Below, piece by piece: positions 10,308 through 18,693 of a stretch of 64,000 nucleotides of DNA. Where the stretch lies: assembly GCA_017461475.1 (NCBI GenBank), contig JAFTXX010000050.1, forward strand, positions 1 to 64,000, read 5' to 3'. Below the pieces are notes generated by a model. That model was given only the letters and a program-made list of their open reading frames with translations. It searched no databases and had not been told where the DNA came from. The stretch is from Clostridia bacterium (GTDB lineage: Bacteria > Bacillota > Clostridia > Oscillospirales > CAG-272). The first letter of the stretch is position 1. Every line of letters starts with the position of its first letter. Position numbers and translations under genes: made by a program.

Positions 10308-11171
10308 TTATTTCTGCGCACCGAACTTTTCTAAAATAAGTTTTGCGCAGTTCTCTATATCAATGGGGTTATCGTCAAATTCTATGCCGCACTCGGAAAG
10401 TTCGTAAAGCAGTTCGCGTCCCTGCGGCACGTCAAGACCTACGCGGCGAAGTCCTTCGACATCGCAAAACACCTCTTTGGGGGTGCCGTCGCGGTAAATC
10501 TCACCGTCGTTTACAACAATAATACGGTCAGCCATCACCGCCTCGTCCATGTAGTGCGTAATATGAAGCACGGTGATACCGAAATCGTCATTGAGTTTGC
10601 GGATATTCGCCATAACCTCGGCGCGTCCGCGCGGGTCAAGCATGGCGGTGGACTCGTCAAACACGATACACTTCGGCATCATGGCTATCACGCCCGCAAT
10701 GGCTACGCGCTGTTTTTGTCCGCCCGAAAGTCTGTGAGGCTGTGCGCCGCGGTGTTCATACATTCCGACGGTTTTGAGCGCGTCGTCAACACGCATTCGT
10801 ATTTCGTCGCGCGGGATCCCGAGGTTTTCGGGGCCGAACGCCACGTCTTCCTCAACAATAGTGGCGACAAGCTGATTATCGGGGTTCTGAAACACCATTC
10901 CGACATCGCGTCTTACTTCAAAAACATCGTCCTCGCTCATGTCCGCGTGTATCTTGTGACCGCCTACGGTAAGTGAGCCGCCCGACGGTGTAAGAATAAC
11001 GTTAAGCAGTTTCGCAAGCGTTGATTTACCCGAGCCGTTATGCCCAAGCACCGCAACATACTCGCCCGAGTTTACGGTGAATGAAACGTTTTTCAGTGCC
11101 TCGGTGGAGTCGCCTTCGTCGTCGGTGTAGGTATATGATAAATTTTCAGCAATAATAAAAGGTTCTGCCAT
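10308..11171 (-). CDS. ecfA1: Energy-coupling factor ATPase EcfA1
   Basis: 287 aa ABC ATPase with Walker A GHNGSGKS, signature LSGGQKQR and switch region LHITHYMDEA. Where EcfA2 has the canonical Walker B glutamate, this protein has CIVFDESTAMLDP, the usual EcfA1 variant. It begins 11 bases after the methyltransferase gene. Confidence 0.93.
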   Translation of the reverse strand: MAEPFIIAENLSYTYTDDEGDSTEALKNVSFTVNSGEYVAVLGHNGSGKSTLAKLLNVILTPSGGSLTVGGHKIHADMSEDDVFEVRRDVGMVFQNPDNQLVATIVEEDVAFGPENLGIPRDEIRMRVDDALKTVGMYEHRGAQPHRLSGGQKQRVAIAGVIAMMPKCIVFDESTAMLDPRGRAEVMANIRKLNDDFGITVLHITHYMDEAVMADRIIVVNDGEIYRDGTPKEVFCDVEGLRRVGLDVPQGRELLYELSECGIEFDDNPIDIENCAKLILEKFGAQK

Positions 11172-11182
11172 AACTATGTCCT

Positions 11183-12046
11183 TTAATCAAATTCATAGCG
11201 CACGCTTGCACCGCACGGGAGCAAGCCTCCGCTTGATTTTACGGGGAGCGCAATTTCCATTGCGTCGCTATGTCCGCCGCGAGTGGGTTTGATGCGGATG
11301 TCGGCGATATATTTCATTGAAAGCGGCGAAAGTCCGGTGGTGTAGGAGTTGATAAGGAAGAACAGAGGTTTATCCGAAAGTACCTTTTCGGTGAGGGTGA
11401 TAAACTCGTCTATGCTGTCTTCAATCTTCCACACTTCGCCCGTGGGGCCGCGTCCGTATGAGGGCGGGTCCATGATAATGCCGTCGTACTTGTTTCCGCG
11501 GCGAATTTCGCGCTCGACAAACTTTTTGCAGTCGTCAACTATATAGCGGATAGGCGCATTTTCAAGTCCCGAAAGGCGCGCGTTTTCCTTTGCCTGCTGC
11601 ACCATTCCCTTTGCCGCGTCAACATGGCAAACCGATGCGCCCGCGGCAGCCGCCGCAACGGTTGCACCGCCGGTATAGGCGAAAAGGTTGAGAACTTTTA
11701 TCGGGCGTCCCGCATTTTTGATAAGGTCGGAAAACCAGTCCCAGTTTGTCGCCTGCTCGGGGAAAAGTCCGGTATGCTTAAAGCCCATCGGCTTTATGAG
11801 AAATTTGAGATTTTTGTACTCTATAGTCCATGTCTCGGGCACGCGGCTGTCTTTCCACGCACCGCCGCCGCTGCGCGAACGCTTGTACGACGCGTCAGCG
11901 CTCTTCCAAAGTTTAGACTTTGCCGCGCCCTTCCAGATTACCTGCGGGTCTGGGCGCACAAGGGTGTAATCTCCCCAGCGCTCAAGGCGTTCGCCGTCAG
12001 TCGCGTCTATCAGTTCATAGTCTTTCCAGTTGTCGCTTATCCACAT
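11183..12046 (-). CDS. Class I SAM-dependent methyltransferase (RlmI-like)
   Basis: 287 aa with a Rossmann methyltransferase domain: the SAM-binding loop NLFAYTGGATVAAAAAGA near residue 120, the acidic residue in HVDAAKGMV, and a catalytic DPPSYGRG motif near 195. DPPSYG-type motifs are found in RlmI-like enzymes that methylate bases of 23S rRNA. It lacks the usual N-terminal PUA domain, so the exact target is uncertain. It lies 15 bases after ruvC. Confidence 0.82.
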   Translation of the reverse strand: MWISDNWKDYELIDATDGERLERWGDYTLVRPDPQVIWKGAAKSKLWKSADASYKRSRSGGGAWKDSRVPETWTIEYKNLKFLIKPMGFKHTGLFPEQATNWDWFSDLIKNAGRPIKVLNLFAYTGGATVAAAAAGASVCHVDAAKGMVQQAKENARLSGLENAPIRYIVDDCKKFVEREIRRGNKYDGIIMDPPSYGRGPTGEVWKIEDSIDEFITLTEKVLSDKPLFFLINSYTTGLSPLSMKYIADIRIKPTRGGHSDAMEIALPVKSSGGLLPCGASVRYEFD

Positions 12047-12061
12047 ATCAATTCTCCAAAG

Positions 12062-12559
12062 TTATTTGTTGAAATATCCGCCTATGCGCGAAAACGCGCA
12101 GTGCCCGTGGCACATCGCTATTGCAAGCGCGTCCGCCGTGTCGTCGGGTTTCGGCGGTTTAGGCAATCCGAGCATTGTCGTGACCATTTGTATCACCTGC
12201 CCTTTCTCCGCGCGTCCGTAGCCGACAACCGCCTGCTTTACCTGAAGCGGAGTGTATTCGCCGATGCGAAGTCCGTGCTGCTTTGCCGCAAGCAGAATTA
12301 TGCCGCGTGCCTCGGCAACCACAATTCCCGTGGTCTGATTGGTGTTGAAGAAAAGTTCCTCAATTGCAAGATGCTCAGGCTTGTATTTGTCAATTATGAG
12401 GTTTATGCCGTCGTATATTTTTTCAAGGCGGTCAACCGTGTCGGTGCCAGCTTTTGTGCGTATCGAGCCGAAGTCAACAGTGCGAAAGCGGTTGTTTTCA
12501 AAGTCCACAATGCCCCATCCGACTATCGCATACCCAGGGTCAATACCAAGTATTCGCAC
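12062..12559 (-). CDS. ruvC: Holliday-junction resolvase RuvC
   Basis: 165 aa. RuvC cuts Holliday junctions in complex with RuvAB. The first catalytic aspartate is in MRILGIDPGYA, a glutamate in LAIEELFFNTN, and the C-terminal aspartate pair in PDDTADALAIA. The start codon is GTG, preceded by GAGG. It is the first gene of the long minus-strand operon and stands about 40 bases from a strong promoter. No ruvA or ruvB is in the window. Confidence 0.95.
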   Translation of the reverse strand: MRILGIDPGYAIVGWGIVDFENNRFRTVDFGSIRTKAGTDTVDRLEKIYDGINLIIDKYKPEHLAIEELFFNTNQTTGIVVAEARGIILLAAKQHGLRIGEYTPLQVKQAVVGYGRAEKGQVIQMVTTMLGLPKPPKPDDTADALAIAMCHGHCAFSRIGGYFNK

Positions 12560-12602
12560 CGCTCCTCACCGCCTTTGCATAGTTTTGTCATTATATCATA
12601 GT

Positions 12603-12631
12603 ATTATATCACATTATTATATAATAGTCAA
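12603..12631 (-). promoter_or_regulatory. Promoter of the ruvC-to-mrp operon
   Basis: On the minus strand, TTGACT (12626-12631) and TATAAT (12603-12608) are 17 bases apart, with the predicted RNA start about 40 bases before ruvC. It diverges from the tRNA-Pro promoter. Confidence 0.75.
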
Positions 12632-12685
12632 AGGATTTCATAAAGATTTCACAAGGGAATTTTGCAATTTTTCCCGCACAACGAC

Positions 12686-12714
12686 TTGACTTTTGTGAAT
12701 AGTTTGTATATAAT
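12686..12714 (+). promoter_or_regulatory. Promoter of tRNA-Pro
   Basis: TTGACT (12686-12691), a 17-base spacer and TATAAT (12709-12714) lie about 18 bases before the mature tRNA 5' end. Confidence 0.85.
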
Positions 12715-12731
12715 ATAAAAGCAAATATTTA

Positions 12732-12807
12732 CGGGATGTAGCGCAGTTGGTAGCGCGCCTGCTTTGGGAGCAGGATGTCGCAGGTTCAAATCCTGTCATT
12801 CCGACCA
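12732..12807 (+). tRNA. tRNA-Pro (UGG)
   Basis: A 76-nt cloverleaf. The acceptor stem CGGGATG pairs with CATTCCG (one G-U). The anticodon loop TTTGGGA gives UGG, and the T arm has GTTCAAATC. CCA is encoded. It has its own promoter and terminator, so it is a single-gene unit. Confidence 0.96.
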
Positions 12808-12813
12808 AAATAA

Positions 12814-12841
12814 AAAGGTCTCCGAGCGGAGACCTTTTTAT
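12814..12841. terminator. Bidirectional terminator between tRNA-Pro and the convergent gene
   Basis: A perfect GGTCTCC/GGAGACC stem flanked by A-rich and T-rich runs on both sides (AAAAAGG...CCTTTTTATTTT). It can serve tRNA-Pro on the plus strand and the membrane-protein gene on the minus strand, whose stop codon lies in the T tract. Confidence 0.85.
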
Positions 12842-13629
12842 TTTAACTTTTTCTTTGCTTTTTCGATTACGGTATTGCCTTTTAAAATCAGTGTGTCTTT
12901 ATTTTTCTTTATAAAGTGACGGAGTTGGGTTTTGTGGTGACAGAGTTTTTCGGTGCAATTTGTGCAGGAAAGTCCCTCGTTTGTACATTCATAGAAGCGT
13001 TCGGGGTGCGCACGGTAGGTTATTTCCCACACGGCGAGAAGCAAGAGCGCTATGCCGAGCAAGCTCCATGTATACATGTGCGGAATGAACAAAAACGGGG
13101 TGAACATCATTGCAAAATCCCAGTTATAGATACGGCAGGAGCCGCAACATTTATTCTTCAAAAACCATGTCTGGAACGGACAGAAAAAGAGAATACATAT
13201 CATATCGCACACCGCGTATGCGAGGGAGATAAGCACAAGTATGCCTTGGTCGATAATACCCGTGAAATAGAGCGCACCTACGACCGAGTTAAGCACTGTC
13301 CACACTGCCGCACAGATAAACGTTCTCTGCCACGTGCCGCGCGGAACGGTGCTGTTTTCTACGGAGATGTAATTTCTTTTAAACTGCTTTTGACAACCGG
13401 GGCTTTCCACTTTTGACGGGAAAAAGCGAAGCAGCATTTCAACAGCAAATCCTACCCATATCACCGCGAAAAGCACGGGGTATTTCTCTGTTTGTTCAAA
13501 AGTAAAACGCTCTCCCTTTATGCGTCCGCCTATATAAGAAACGAGCACAACAGCAAACAAAACCGAGCGAAGAACAAGTTTGTAATAGTGTAAAAGCGAC
13601 ACTGTAGAAAGTTTTATTTTCCTTGCCAT
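12838..13629 (-). CDS. Cysteine-rich polytopic membrane protein, unknown function
   Basis: 263 aa with about six hydrophobic segments. A cysteine-rich cytoplasmic or lumenal loop (NKCCGSCRIYNWD) and a C-terminal CTNEGLSCTNCTEKLC segment suggest bound metal or disulfides. I do not recognise the family. The ATG at 13629 has GGAAAGG eight bases upstream; an earlier in-frame TTG lies in front of the ribosome site. A TTGCTT-17-TAAAAT promoter lies upstream. Confidence 0.7.
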   Translation of the reverse strand: MARKIKLSTVSLLHYYKLVLRSVLFAVVLVSYIGGRIKGERFTFEQTEKYPVLFAVIWVGFAVEMLLRFFPSKVESPGCQKQFKRNYISVENSTVPRGTWQRTFICAAVWTVLNSVVGALYFTGIIDQGILVLISLAYAVCDMICILFFCPFQTWFLKNKCCGSCRIYNWDFAMMFTPFLFIPHMYTWSLLGIALLLLAVWEITYRAHPERFYECTNEGLSCTNCTEKLCHHKTQLRHFIKKNKDTLILKGNTVIEKAKKKLK

Positions 13630-13663
13630 AACAATGCCTTTCCGAAAATGCAACAATAATAGT

Positions 13664-13692
13664 ATTTTATCACTGCATGGTGGTTAAAGCAA
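13664..13692 (-). promoter_or_regulatory. Promoter of the cysteine-rich membrane protein gene
   Basis: Minus-strand TTGCTT (13687-13692), 17 bases, TAAAAT (13664-13669). It diverges from the lipase promoter. Confidence 0.55.
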
Positions 13693-13700
13693 GATAAATG

Positions 13701-13730
13701 TTAACATTTTGTTAAGAAAGCGCATATAAT
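13701..13730 (+). promoter_or_regulatory. Promoter of the lipase gene, abutting its start codon
   Basis: TTAACA (13701-13706), an 18-base spacer and TATAAT (13725-13730). The lipase ATG begins only six bases after the -10 box, so RNA would start at or just past the ATG. Confidence 0.55.
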
Positions 13731-13735
13731 GTGGT

Positions 13736-14356
13736 ATGAACTTATATCAATTGTTTTATGAATGCGTGCATATTCCCTACCTTGCGGCGGGGTGCTGTGC
13801 AAATTACGCGGTGCGGCGGGAACTTAACACGCTGTACATATTTTTTGAAAAATCGGTTGGAAAGGCGGACTGGAAAAGCAACTTCGACTTCCCTGCCGCG
13901 ACGCAAAAAAGAATGGGCAAAACCGTATGGTTTGCCCACCGTGGATTTTTGGCAGTTTGGAAAGAGATTGAACCGCGGATTTGCGGTTTTATCACCGACG
14001 AAAGCGTGCGCAAAATCGTTATTGTCGGATATTCGCACGGTGCGGCGGTCGCGGTACTGTGCCACGAATACGTGTGGTTTCACCGACCGGATTTACGAGA
14101 CACGCTCGAAGGTTACGGATTTGGTTGCCCGCGGGTATTCTGGGGTGTACGCCGCGAGGAACTCATGCGGCGATGGGAAAGGTTCACCGTAGTGCGCAAT
14201 ATCGACGACATTGTGACGCATGTGCCGCCGTTTATTTTCGGGTATTCGCATGTCGGGAACATGCTCAAAATCGGTGCGCGCGGAAAATATTCAAGAGTAG
14301 ACGCGCACAGAGAGGAAAATATTTTGCGTGAACTTGAGGAGTATGAGGGGAGGTAA
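13736..14356 (+). CDS. Class 3 (fungal-type) lipase family protein
   Basis: 206 aa alpha/beta-hydrolase. The nucleophile elbow is VGYSHG near residue 104; an aspartate in NIDDIVTHVPP and a histidine in GYSHVGNML fit the catalytic triad of class 3 lipases. There is no signal peptide, so it is probably cytoplasmic. No ribosome site precedes the ATG, and the -10 box is six bases upstream, suggesting leaderless translation. It is one of the few plus-strand genes here. The substrate is unknown. Confidence 0.78.
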   Translation: MNLYQLFYECVHIPYLAAGCCANYAVRRELNTLYIFFEKSVGKADWKSNFDFPAATQKRMGKTVWFAHRGFLAVWKEIEPRICGFITDESVRKIVIVGYSHGAAVAVLCHEYVWFHRPDLRDTLEGYGFGCPRVFWGVRREELMRRWERFTVVRNIDDIVTHVPPFIFGYSHVGNMLKIGARGKYSRVDAHREENILRELEEYEGR

Positions 14357-14360
14357 ATTA

Positions 14361-14498
14361 GTGTTTATGCGAGGGACTATACCAATCTAATCTGTAGGGG
14401 CCGACGTCCTCGACGGCCCGTTTAACCGCGGCTCATGCGGGTTGTCGAGGACGTCGACCCCTACGAGGTTGGTGCGTCACAATTACTCGCATAAACAC
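14361..14498. repeat. Hairpin-forming intergenic repeat, GTAGGGG family, copy 1
   Basis: A 138-bp element bounded by a perfect 13-bp inverted repeat (GTGTTTATGCGAG at 14361-14373, its complement at 14486-14498). Inside are a second palindromic pair, GTAGGGG...CCCCTAC, and a GACGTCCTCGACG core with its complement. The whole unit could fold into one long hairpin. It has no coding potential and resembles a MITE or REP-like element. Related copies lie near 18.4 and 21.0 kb. Confidence 0.8.
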
Positions 14499-14507
14499 CA
14501 ATTTTCT

Positions 14508-14813
14508 TCACTCATCCACCGTTTCTATCAAAAAACTTACAGGTCTGAAGCCGTCATTGCAGGAAATCATGGCGGATTTCTCGTTTTTCATCCAGCCGTC
14601 GTAGAAGTTTCCCCCGCCGTTTGAGAGAACTTTCACAAACTGTTCCATGCTTTCCCACGCGCTGTCGCAAAGGTCTTCCGGCTTTTGCCCGTTTGCCGAG
14701 ATGAAAACGTCTCCGACTTTGATGTCACACGCGTGCTCTATGGGATTTTCGTATTTTTCCATGAGGTCGGCGTAAACAGTTTGCCGCATGGCTGTGATTT
14801 TTACTTTTTTCAT
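14508..14813 (-). CDS. TIGR04076-family small protein
   Basis: 101 aa. Sequence blocks such as VKITAMRQTVYADLMEKY, CDIKVGDVF and the acidic C-terminus match the TIGR04076 family of small cytoplasmic proteins of unknown function found in Clostridia. Its ATG overlaps the stop of the helicase gene by four bases, so it is translated from the same message. Confidence 0.75.
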   Translation of the reverse strand: MKKVKITAMRQTVYADLMEKYENPIEHACDIKVGDVFISANGQKPEDLCDSAWESMEQFVKVLSNGGGNFYDGWMKNEKSAMISCNDGFRPVSFLIETVDE

Positions 14814-16963
14814 ATTATCTCCAGTTTTGCTCGCTGCGAAATCGCGCGTGGCGTGTCTATGCCGTCAAACTGTATCAGATACGCCGATTTGCCCTCGTCG
14901 ATATCAACTACGGTTCCTTTGCCGAGGATGGGGTGCTTTACGCGCGTGCCGACGGCGATATACGGTCGCTCGCTTTCGTCCTTCAGCCACTTTTGGCTGT
15001 TTTCGATATGCTGTTTTGCTTCCTCGATAAGGCTTTCGCGTGGCTTTGGGACATAGTTCAAAAGACCGTCGTCCACATCCAAAATAAAGCGTGACGGATA
15101 GCGTGGAGTACCGTCAAAATTGCGCCCGTCAGCCTCGGTTATGTAAAGCATTTTCTTTGCTCGCGTCATGGCTACAAATGCAAGTCTGCGCTCCTCTTCC
15201 ATTGCCTGAAGGCTTTGCGTTTTGCGCGTCGGGAACATGCCCTCGTTCATCGCGCAGAGAAACACATACGGAAATTCCAAGCCTTTTGCGGTGTGTACGG
15301 TCATAAGTTTTACCTTGTCGCCCGTGTCCTCGGTGTCACTGTTTGTAAACAGCGCGATATGCGCAAGATAATGTGTGAGCGTGCTTTCCTCGCCGCAGGA
15401 GATCTCGTATTCATGCACCGACTGTTTGAGTTCGGCGAGGTTATCAAGCCTGTCCTGCGCACCCTCGGTGCGCAGCATTTTTTCATATCCGCTCTTGTTA
15501 AGAATATCCGCAAGTACCTCGGATATCTGCCGTCCCTCATACTCGGCGGAAAAACGCTCGATAAGTTCGACGAACTTTGACGCGGATGTGCCTTTGAAAA
15601 TTTCATTGTCAAGAGTTTTTGTCAGTGCCTCGTAAAGCGTACATCCGCTTGCATCCGCGTACTCGCGCAAAAACTCCATGCGGCGTTTTCCGAGATTGCG
15701 CTTTGGGGTATTGGCAATTCTCGCAAAGGAAAGGTCATCCTTGTAGGCTATCATTCTTAGATAGGAAAGCGCGTCCTTTATCTCCTTGCGGTCAAAGAAC
15801 TGCACGCCGCTGTAGATTGTGTACGGAATTTTTTCTTTGAGAAATACTTCTTCTATACTGCGCGTGATGTAATGTGCGCGGTACAAAACGGTGATATTGC
15901 GGTAAGGCACGCCCTTTTCGCAAAGTTTCTTTATTTCATCGGCTATCCAAAATGCCTCGGCCTCGGAAGTGTCGCCGTGGTGACAGACCACCGTTTCGCC
16001 GTGTGCGCACATTGAAATGAGATTTTTCTCAATGCGACTTTTGTTTTTATTTATAAGCGAGTTTGCAACCGCTAAAATCTCGGGGGTTGAACGGTAATTC
16101 TGCATCATCATTACGGTTTTGACATTTGGGAAAGCCTTGTCAAAATCAAGCAGATAGCGCACATTTGCTCCGCGCCATGTGTAAATGGTCTGGTCGGGGT
16201 CGCCGACGATAAACAAGTTTTTGTGGTAACCGCAAAGCACTTCCATAAGGCGGTACTGCAGTTTGTCAATGTCCTGAAACTCGTCTATCATTATATACTC
16301 AAGCCGTTTTTGCCACTTGAGTTTGATATCTTCGTTTTCCTCAAATATGTAGAGCGAAAACTTGATAAGGTCGTTGTAATCAAGTGCAAAGCACTTCTTT
16401 TCCTGATAGAGATAGCCATAGAAAATGATATCTGACGCGGTGGTCGACTGCTCATATTTTTCACGCAGGGTGTCAAGCGACATCTCTATCATGTCAAGGT
16501 AATACTCGGGTTCTTTAATGCACTTGCGTATCTCTATCATATCGCGCGCGTTTGAGAAGGTCATGTCACGCAGGGTGAGTCCGCGTTCCTCATAGATGAT
16601 GCCGAGCATTGCGTCAATATCGGAGTTATCGAGAACGATGAAGTTTTTGGGATATTGCACGGCGTAACTGTCCTCTTGCATAACCGAGACGCAAAAGCCG
16701 TGGAAAGTGTTGATGTAACCCGTGTCGTTGTCGCCCGTGAGGTTGTGGATACGCTGACGCATTTCATTTGCGGATTTGTTAGTAAATGTAACACAGAGGA
16801 TGTTTGACGGCAGTATGCCCATTTCGTTTACAAGGTAGGCAAAGCGGTGAGAAAGCGCACGCGTTTTACCCGAACCCGCACCCGCAATAACGCGCACAAA
16901 CCCCTCGGTGGAAGTAACAGCCTCGCGCTGGGCATCGTTTAAATTTTGTAAAATGTCGTACAT
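14810..16963 (-). CDS. PcrA/UvrD-type superfamily 1 DNA helicase
   Basis: 717 aa ATP-dependent 3'-5' helicase. Motif I is AGAGSGKTRAL (about 30), motif II DEFQDIDKLQ, motif III GDPDQTIYTWRGA, motif V VHTAKGLEFPYVFL and motif VI AFVAMTRAKKML. The C-terminus (about 670-717) has a Tudor-like segment (GTRVKHPILGKGTVVDID) typical of PcrA, which contacts RNA polymerase. AGGAGG lies before the ATG. It is somewhat shorter than standard PcrA, so a paralogue is possible. Confidence 0.9.
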   Translation of the reverse strand: MYDILQNLNDAQREAVTSTEGFVRVIAGAGSGKTRALSHRFAYLVNEMGILPSNILCVTFTNKSANEMRQRIHNLTGDNDTGYINTFHGFCVSVMQEDSYAVQYPKNFIVLDNSDIDAMLGIIYEERGLTLRDMTFSNARDMIEIRKCIKEPEYYLDMIEMSLDTLREKYEQSTTASDIIFYGYLYQEKKCFALDYNDLIKFSLYIFEENEDIKLKWQKRLEYIMIDEFQDIDKLQYRLMEVLCGYHKNLFIVGDPDQTIYTWRGANVRYLLDFDKAFPNVKTVMMMQNYRSTPEILAVANSLINKNKSRIEKNLISMCAHGETVVCHHGDTSEAEAFWIADEIKKLCEKGVPYRNITVLYRAHYITRSIEEVFLKEKIPYTIYSGVQFFDRKEIKDALSYLRMIAYKDDLSFARIANTPKRNLGKRRMEFLREYADASGCTLYEALTKTLDNEIFKGTSASKFVELIERFSAEYEGRQISEVLADILNKSGYEKMLRTEGAQDRLDNLAELKQSVHEYEISCGEESTLTHYLAHIALFTNSDTEDTGDKVKLMTVHTAKGLEFPYVFLCAMNEGMFPTRKTQSLQAMEEERRLAFVAMTRAKKMLYITEADGRNFDGTPRYPSRFILDVDDGLLNYVPKPRESLIEEAKQHIENSQKWLKDESERPYIAVGTRVKHPILGKGTVVDIDEGKSAYLIQFDGIDTPRAISQRAKLEII

Positions 16964-17097
16964 AGTTGTTACCTCCTGTTTTTATTAGTATATCATATTA
17001 ATTGTACAATAAAAAGGACAAAGCGCCAAATATTTTTCTTTTTCGAACTCTGCATAAATCTCGACCCTCAAACCCACTCTATTATTGAGGTGTTAAT

Positions 17098-17277
17098 ATG
17101 GATTACAATGAACTACCGATTGGCTTTAGCTTTTCGCTTGCGCAAAATTCGGACGCAATGCAAAATTTTGCAAAGCTTTCAAAGGAAGAGCAGGACGGCA
17201 TTGTGCAAAAGGCGCGCGCCGTGACATCTAAAAAAGAAATGCACGCATTGGTAAACAGCCTTTCGACAATCGGATAG
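17098..17277 (+). CDS. Small conserved-looking protein of 59 aa, unknown function
   Basis: A 59-aa plus-strand gene starting MDYNELPIGFSFSLAQNSDA and ending LVNSLSTIG. TTGAGGTG lies five bases before the ATG, and a terminator follows. It is soluble and mainly helical. Similar short proteins occur in Lachnospiraceae and Oscillospiraceae as far as I recall, with no known role. The antisense reading frame over the same region lacks a ribosome site and is rejected. Confidence 0.75.
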   Translation: MDYNELPIGFSFSLAQNSDAMQNFAKLSKEEQDGIVQKARAVTSKKEMHALVNSLSTIG

Positions 17278-17304
17278 AATTTTTTGTGTTGTAAGAAAAC
17301 CGTC

Positions 17305-17336
17305 AAAGGGACTGCTTTGATAAGCAGCCCCTTTCT
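17305..17336. terminator. Terminator between convergent genes
   Basis: AAAGGG-A-CTGCTT and its complement (one mismatch) with a four-base loop, followed by TTTCTTT on the plus strand. It lies between the 59-aa gene and the convergent acetyltransferase gene. Confidence 0.8.
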
Positions 17337-17864
17337 TTAATTATCCAAATGTTTTTCAAGCAGCACAAGGCGCACGCCTTCTATGCCGTTGAAGTTACAT
17401 GTGACAAAGCCTATCTCGCTGTATCCGAATTTTTTGTATACCGCGCGGGCGATAACATTGCTTTCTCTTGTGTCCATTCTGAGGTAGGGGCAGCCGTGCG
17501 CGAGCGCGTATTCCTCGTAGAATTCGACAAATTTTCTGCCATATCCTTTTCCCGATGCGGATGGTGAAATTGCAAGCGTGTGAAGAACCATGACCTTCTC
17601 ACGCGGTGCGGGATACTGCCAGTTTGCGCCCGCATAAGCGTCGTCCTGACATTGGTTGATTATCGCGGTGCCGACGGTTTTGCCGCCGTCCTCCAAAGCG
17701 AAAAGGTCATCTCTTGCAAGTGCCGCTTCAGCGGTCTCAGCGGTGGGGTAAACTCCGCGTTTCCAACCCGTAGTCATTGTCCCGTTTTCGCATGCTGTCT
17801 GCACCTCGGTGTAGATGTCGGCTATTGATTGTATGTCGTTTTTTGTTGCTTTTCGTATTGTCAT
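17337..17864 (-). CDS. GNAT-family N-acetyltransferase
   Basis: 175 aa with one GNAT domain. The acetyl-CoA-binding motif A is LAISPSASGKGYGRKFVEF (about 95-113), followed by LRMDTRESN and YKKFGYSEIGF near the C-terminus. It probably acetylates a small amine or protein N-terminus; the substrate cannot be told. Its ATG overlaps the upstream kinase-like gene by four bases. Confidence 0.85.
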   Translation of the reverse strand: MTIRKATKNDIQSIADIYTEVQTACENGTMTTGWKRGVYPTAETAEAALARDDLFALEDGGKTVGTAIINQCQDDAYAGANWQYPAPREKVMVLHTLAISPSASGKGYGRKFVEFYEEYALAHGCPYLRMDTRESNVIARAVYKKFGYSEIGFVTCNFNGIEGVRLVLLEKHLDN

Positions 17865-18358
17865 TTCAGCTTACTTATCCTTTCCGCAGCTTCTTCGGAT
17901 GTAATGTTTGACACATCGACTTTCGCAGTATCAAGGGAGTAATACAGCGGAATTCTTTCTACGCTTCGCTCTATCACATCGGATTTACGAATTCCCGATT
18001 TTACATCGGCGGTTATCCGTTCACGCAGCGCATCTTCGCTGCAAACAAGCGAAATCGAGTGCAGTTTGCAATCTGTGAGGTCAAGACGGGAAACGATATC
18101 ATCAATGATGCTTTGCTCGTGCATGACCCAACAGAAAATGATGTTTTCATAGGCGCTGCAGCGGATGAAGTTGCAAAGTATGTGACAGATATTATCCATG
18201 ACCATAGCTTTTGTCTCCTCGTTCACTTGAAAGGGACTTGAATCCCAGCACCAGTCGCCGTCGAGGAATACTGCATTCGGAAGTTTTTGTTTGAGTATTT
18301 GGCAGGTGGTAGTCTTGCCGACACCCATAGTCCCGCCGATAAGGTATATGTGTTTCAT
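17861..18358 (-). CDS. P-loop ATPase, small-molecule kinase-like
   Basis: 165 aa. Walker A is GGTMGVGKTTT at residues 8-18, followed by the FLDGDWCWDSSPF segment common in AAA_33/shikimate-kinase-like phosphotransferases. A basic lid-like region (ERITADVKSGIRKSD) lies near 110-125. Probably phosphorylates a small metabolite or nucleoside; no specific substrate is evident. Co-translated with the downstream acetyltransferase. Confidence 0.75.
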   Translation of the reverse strand: MKHIYLIGGTMGVGKTTTCQILKQKLPNAVFLDGDWCWDSSPFQVNEETKAMVMDNICHILCNFIRCSAYENIIFCWVMHEQSIIDDIVSRLDLTDCKLHSISLVCSEDALRERITADVKSGIRKSDVIERSVERIPLYYSLDTAKVDVSNITSEEAAERISKLK

Positions 18359-18371
18359 TGGTTTTCGTGGT

Positions 18372-18687
18372 GTAAATTATTGTTTAGCGGAGTAGCAATA
18401 CCAATCAAATCCGTGGGGGAAAGGAACCTACGGTTCCTAACGTCCTCGACGTCCCTAAAAGTGAAATATTTAATCAGCGCATGTGACTGTAATCCAAACA
18501 ACGTAGGGGCGATTACTAATCGCCCGTTTGTAAAACATCTAATCCTTGCTTTTCGGGCGATTACTAATCGCCCCTACGGTTTTTTGCTACATTAGCATCC
18601 ATTTTAAGGGTTGCTTTTTAGGGTCGTCGAGGACGTCGACCCCTACTTGGTTTGTGCGCCGCCGTTACTTCGCTAAAATTAATTTAC
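18372..18687. repeat. GTAGGGG-family repeat, copy 2, with a second element nested inside
   Basis: The outer arms form an imperfect inverted repeat (GTAAATTATTGTTTAGCGGAG near 18372-18392 against 18666-18687), and the core shows the same CGTCCTCGACG palindromic material as copy 1. At 18502-18579 a second hairpin element (CGTAGGGGCGATTACTAATC with its complement) interrupts the core. The nested hairpin is followed by GTTTTTTG and could end transcription. Nothing coding is seen in this 330-base gap. Confidence 0.78.
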
Positions 18688-18693
18688 CGTTCC

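Noticed and set aside
17103..17306. 67-aa minus-strand frame
   Set aside because: Antisense to the 59-aa plus-strand gene, which has the ribosome site and the terminator.
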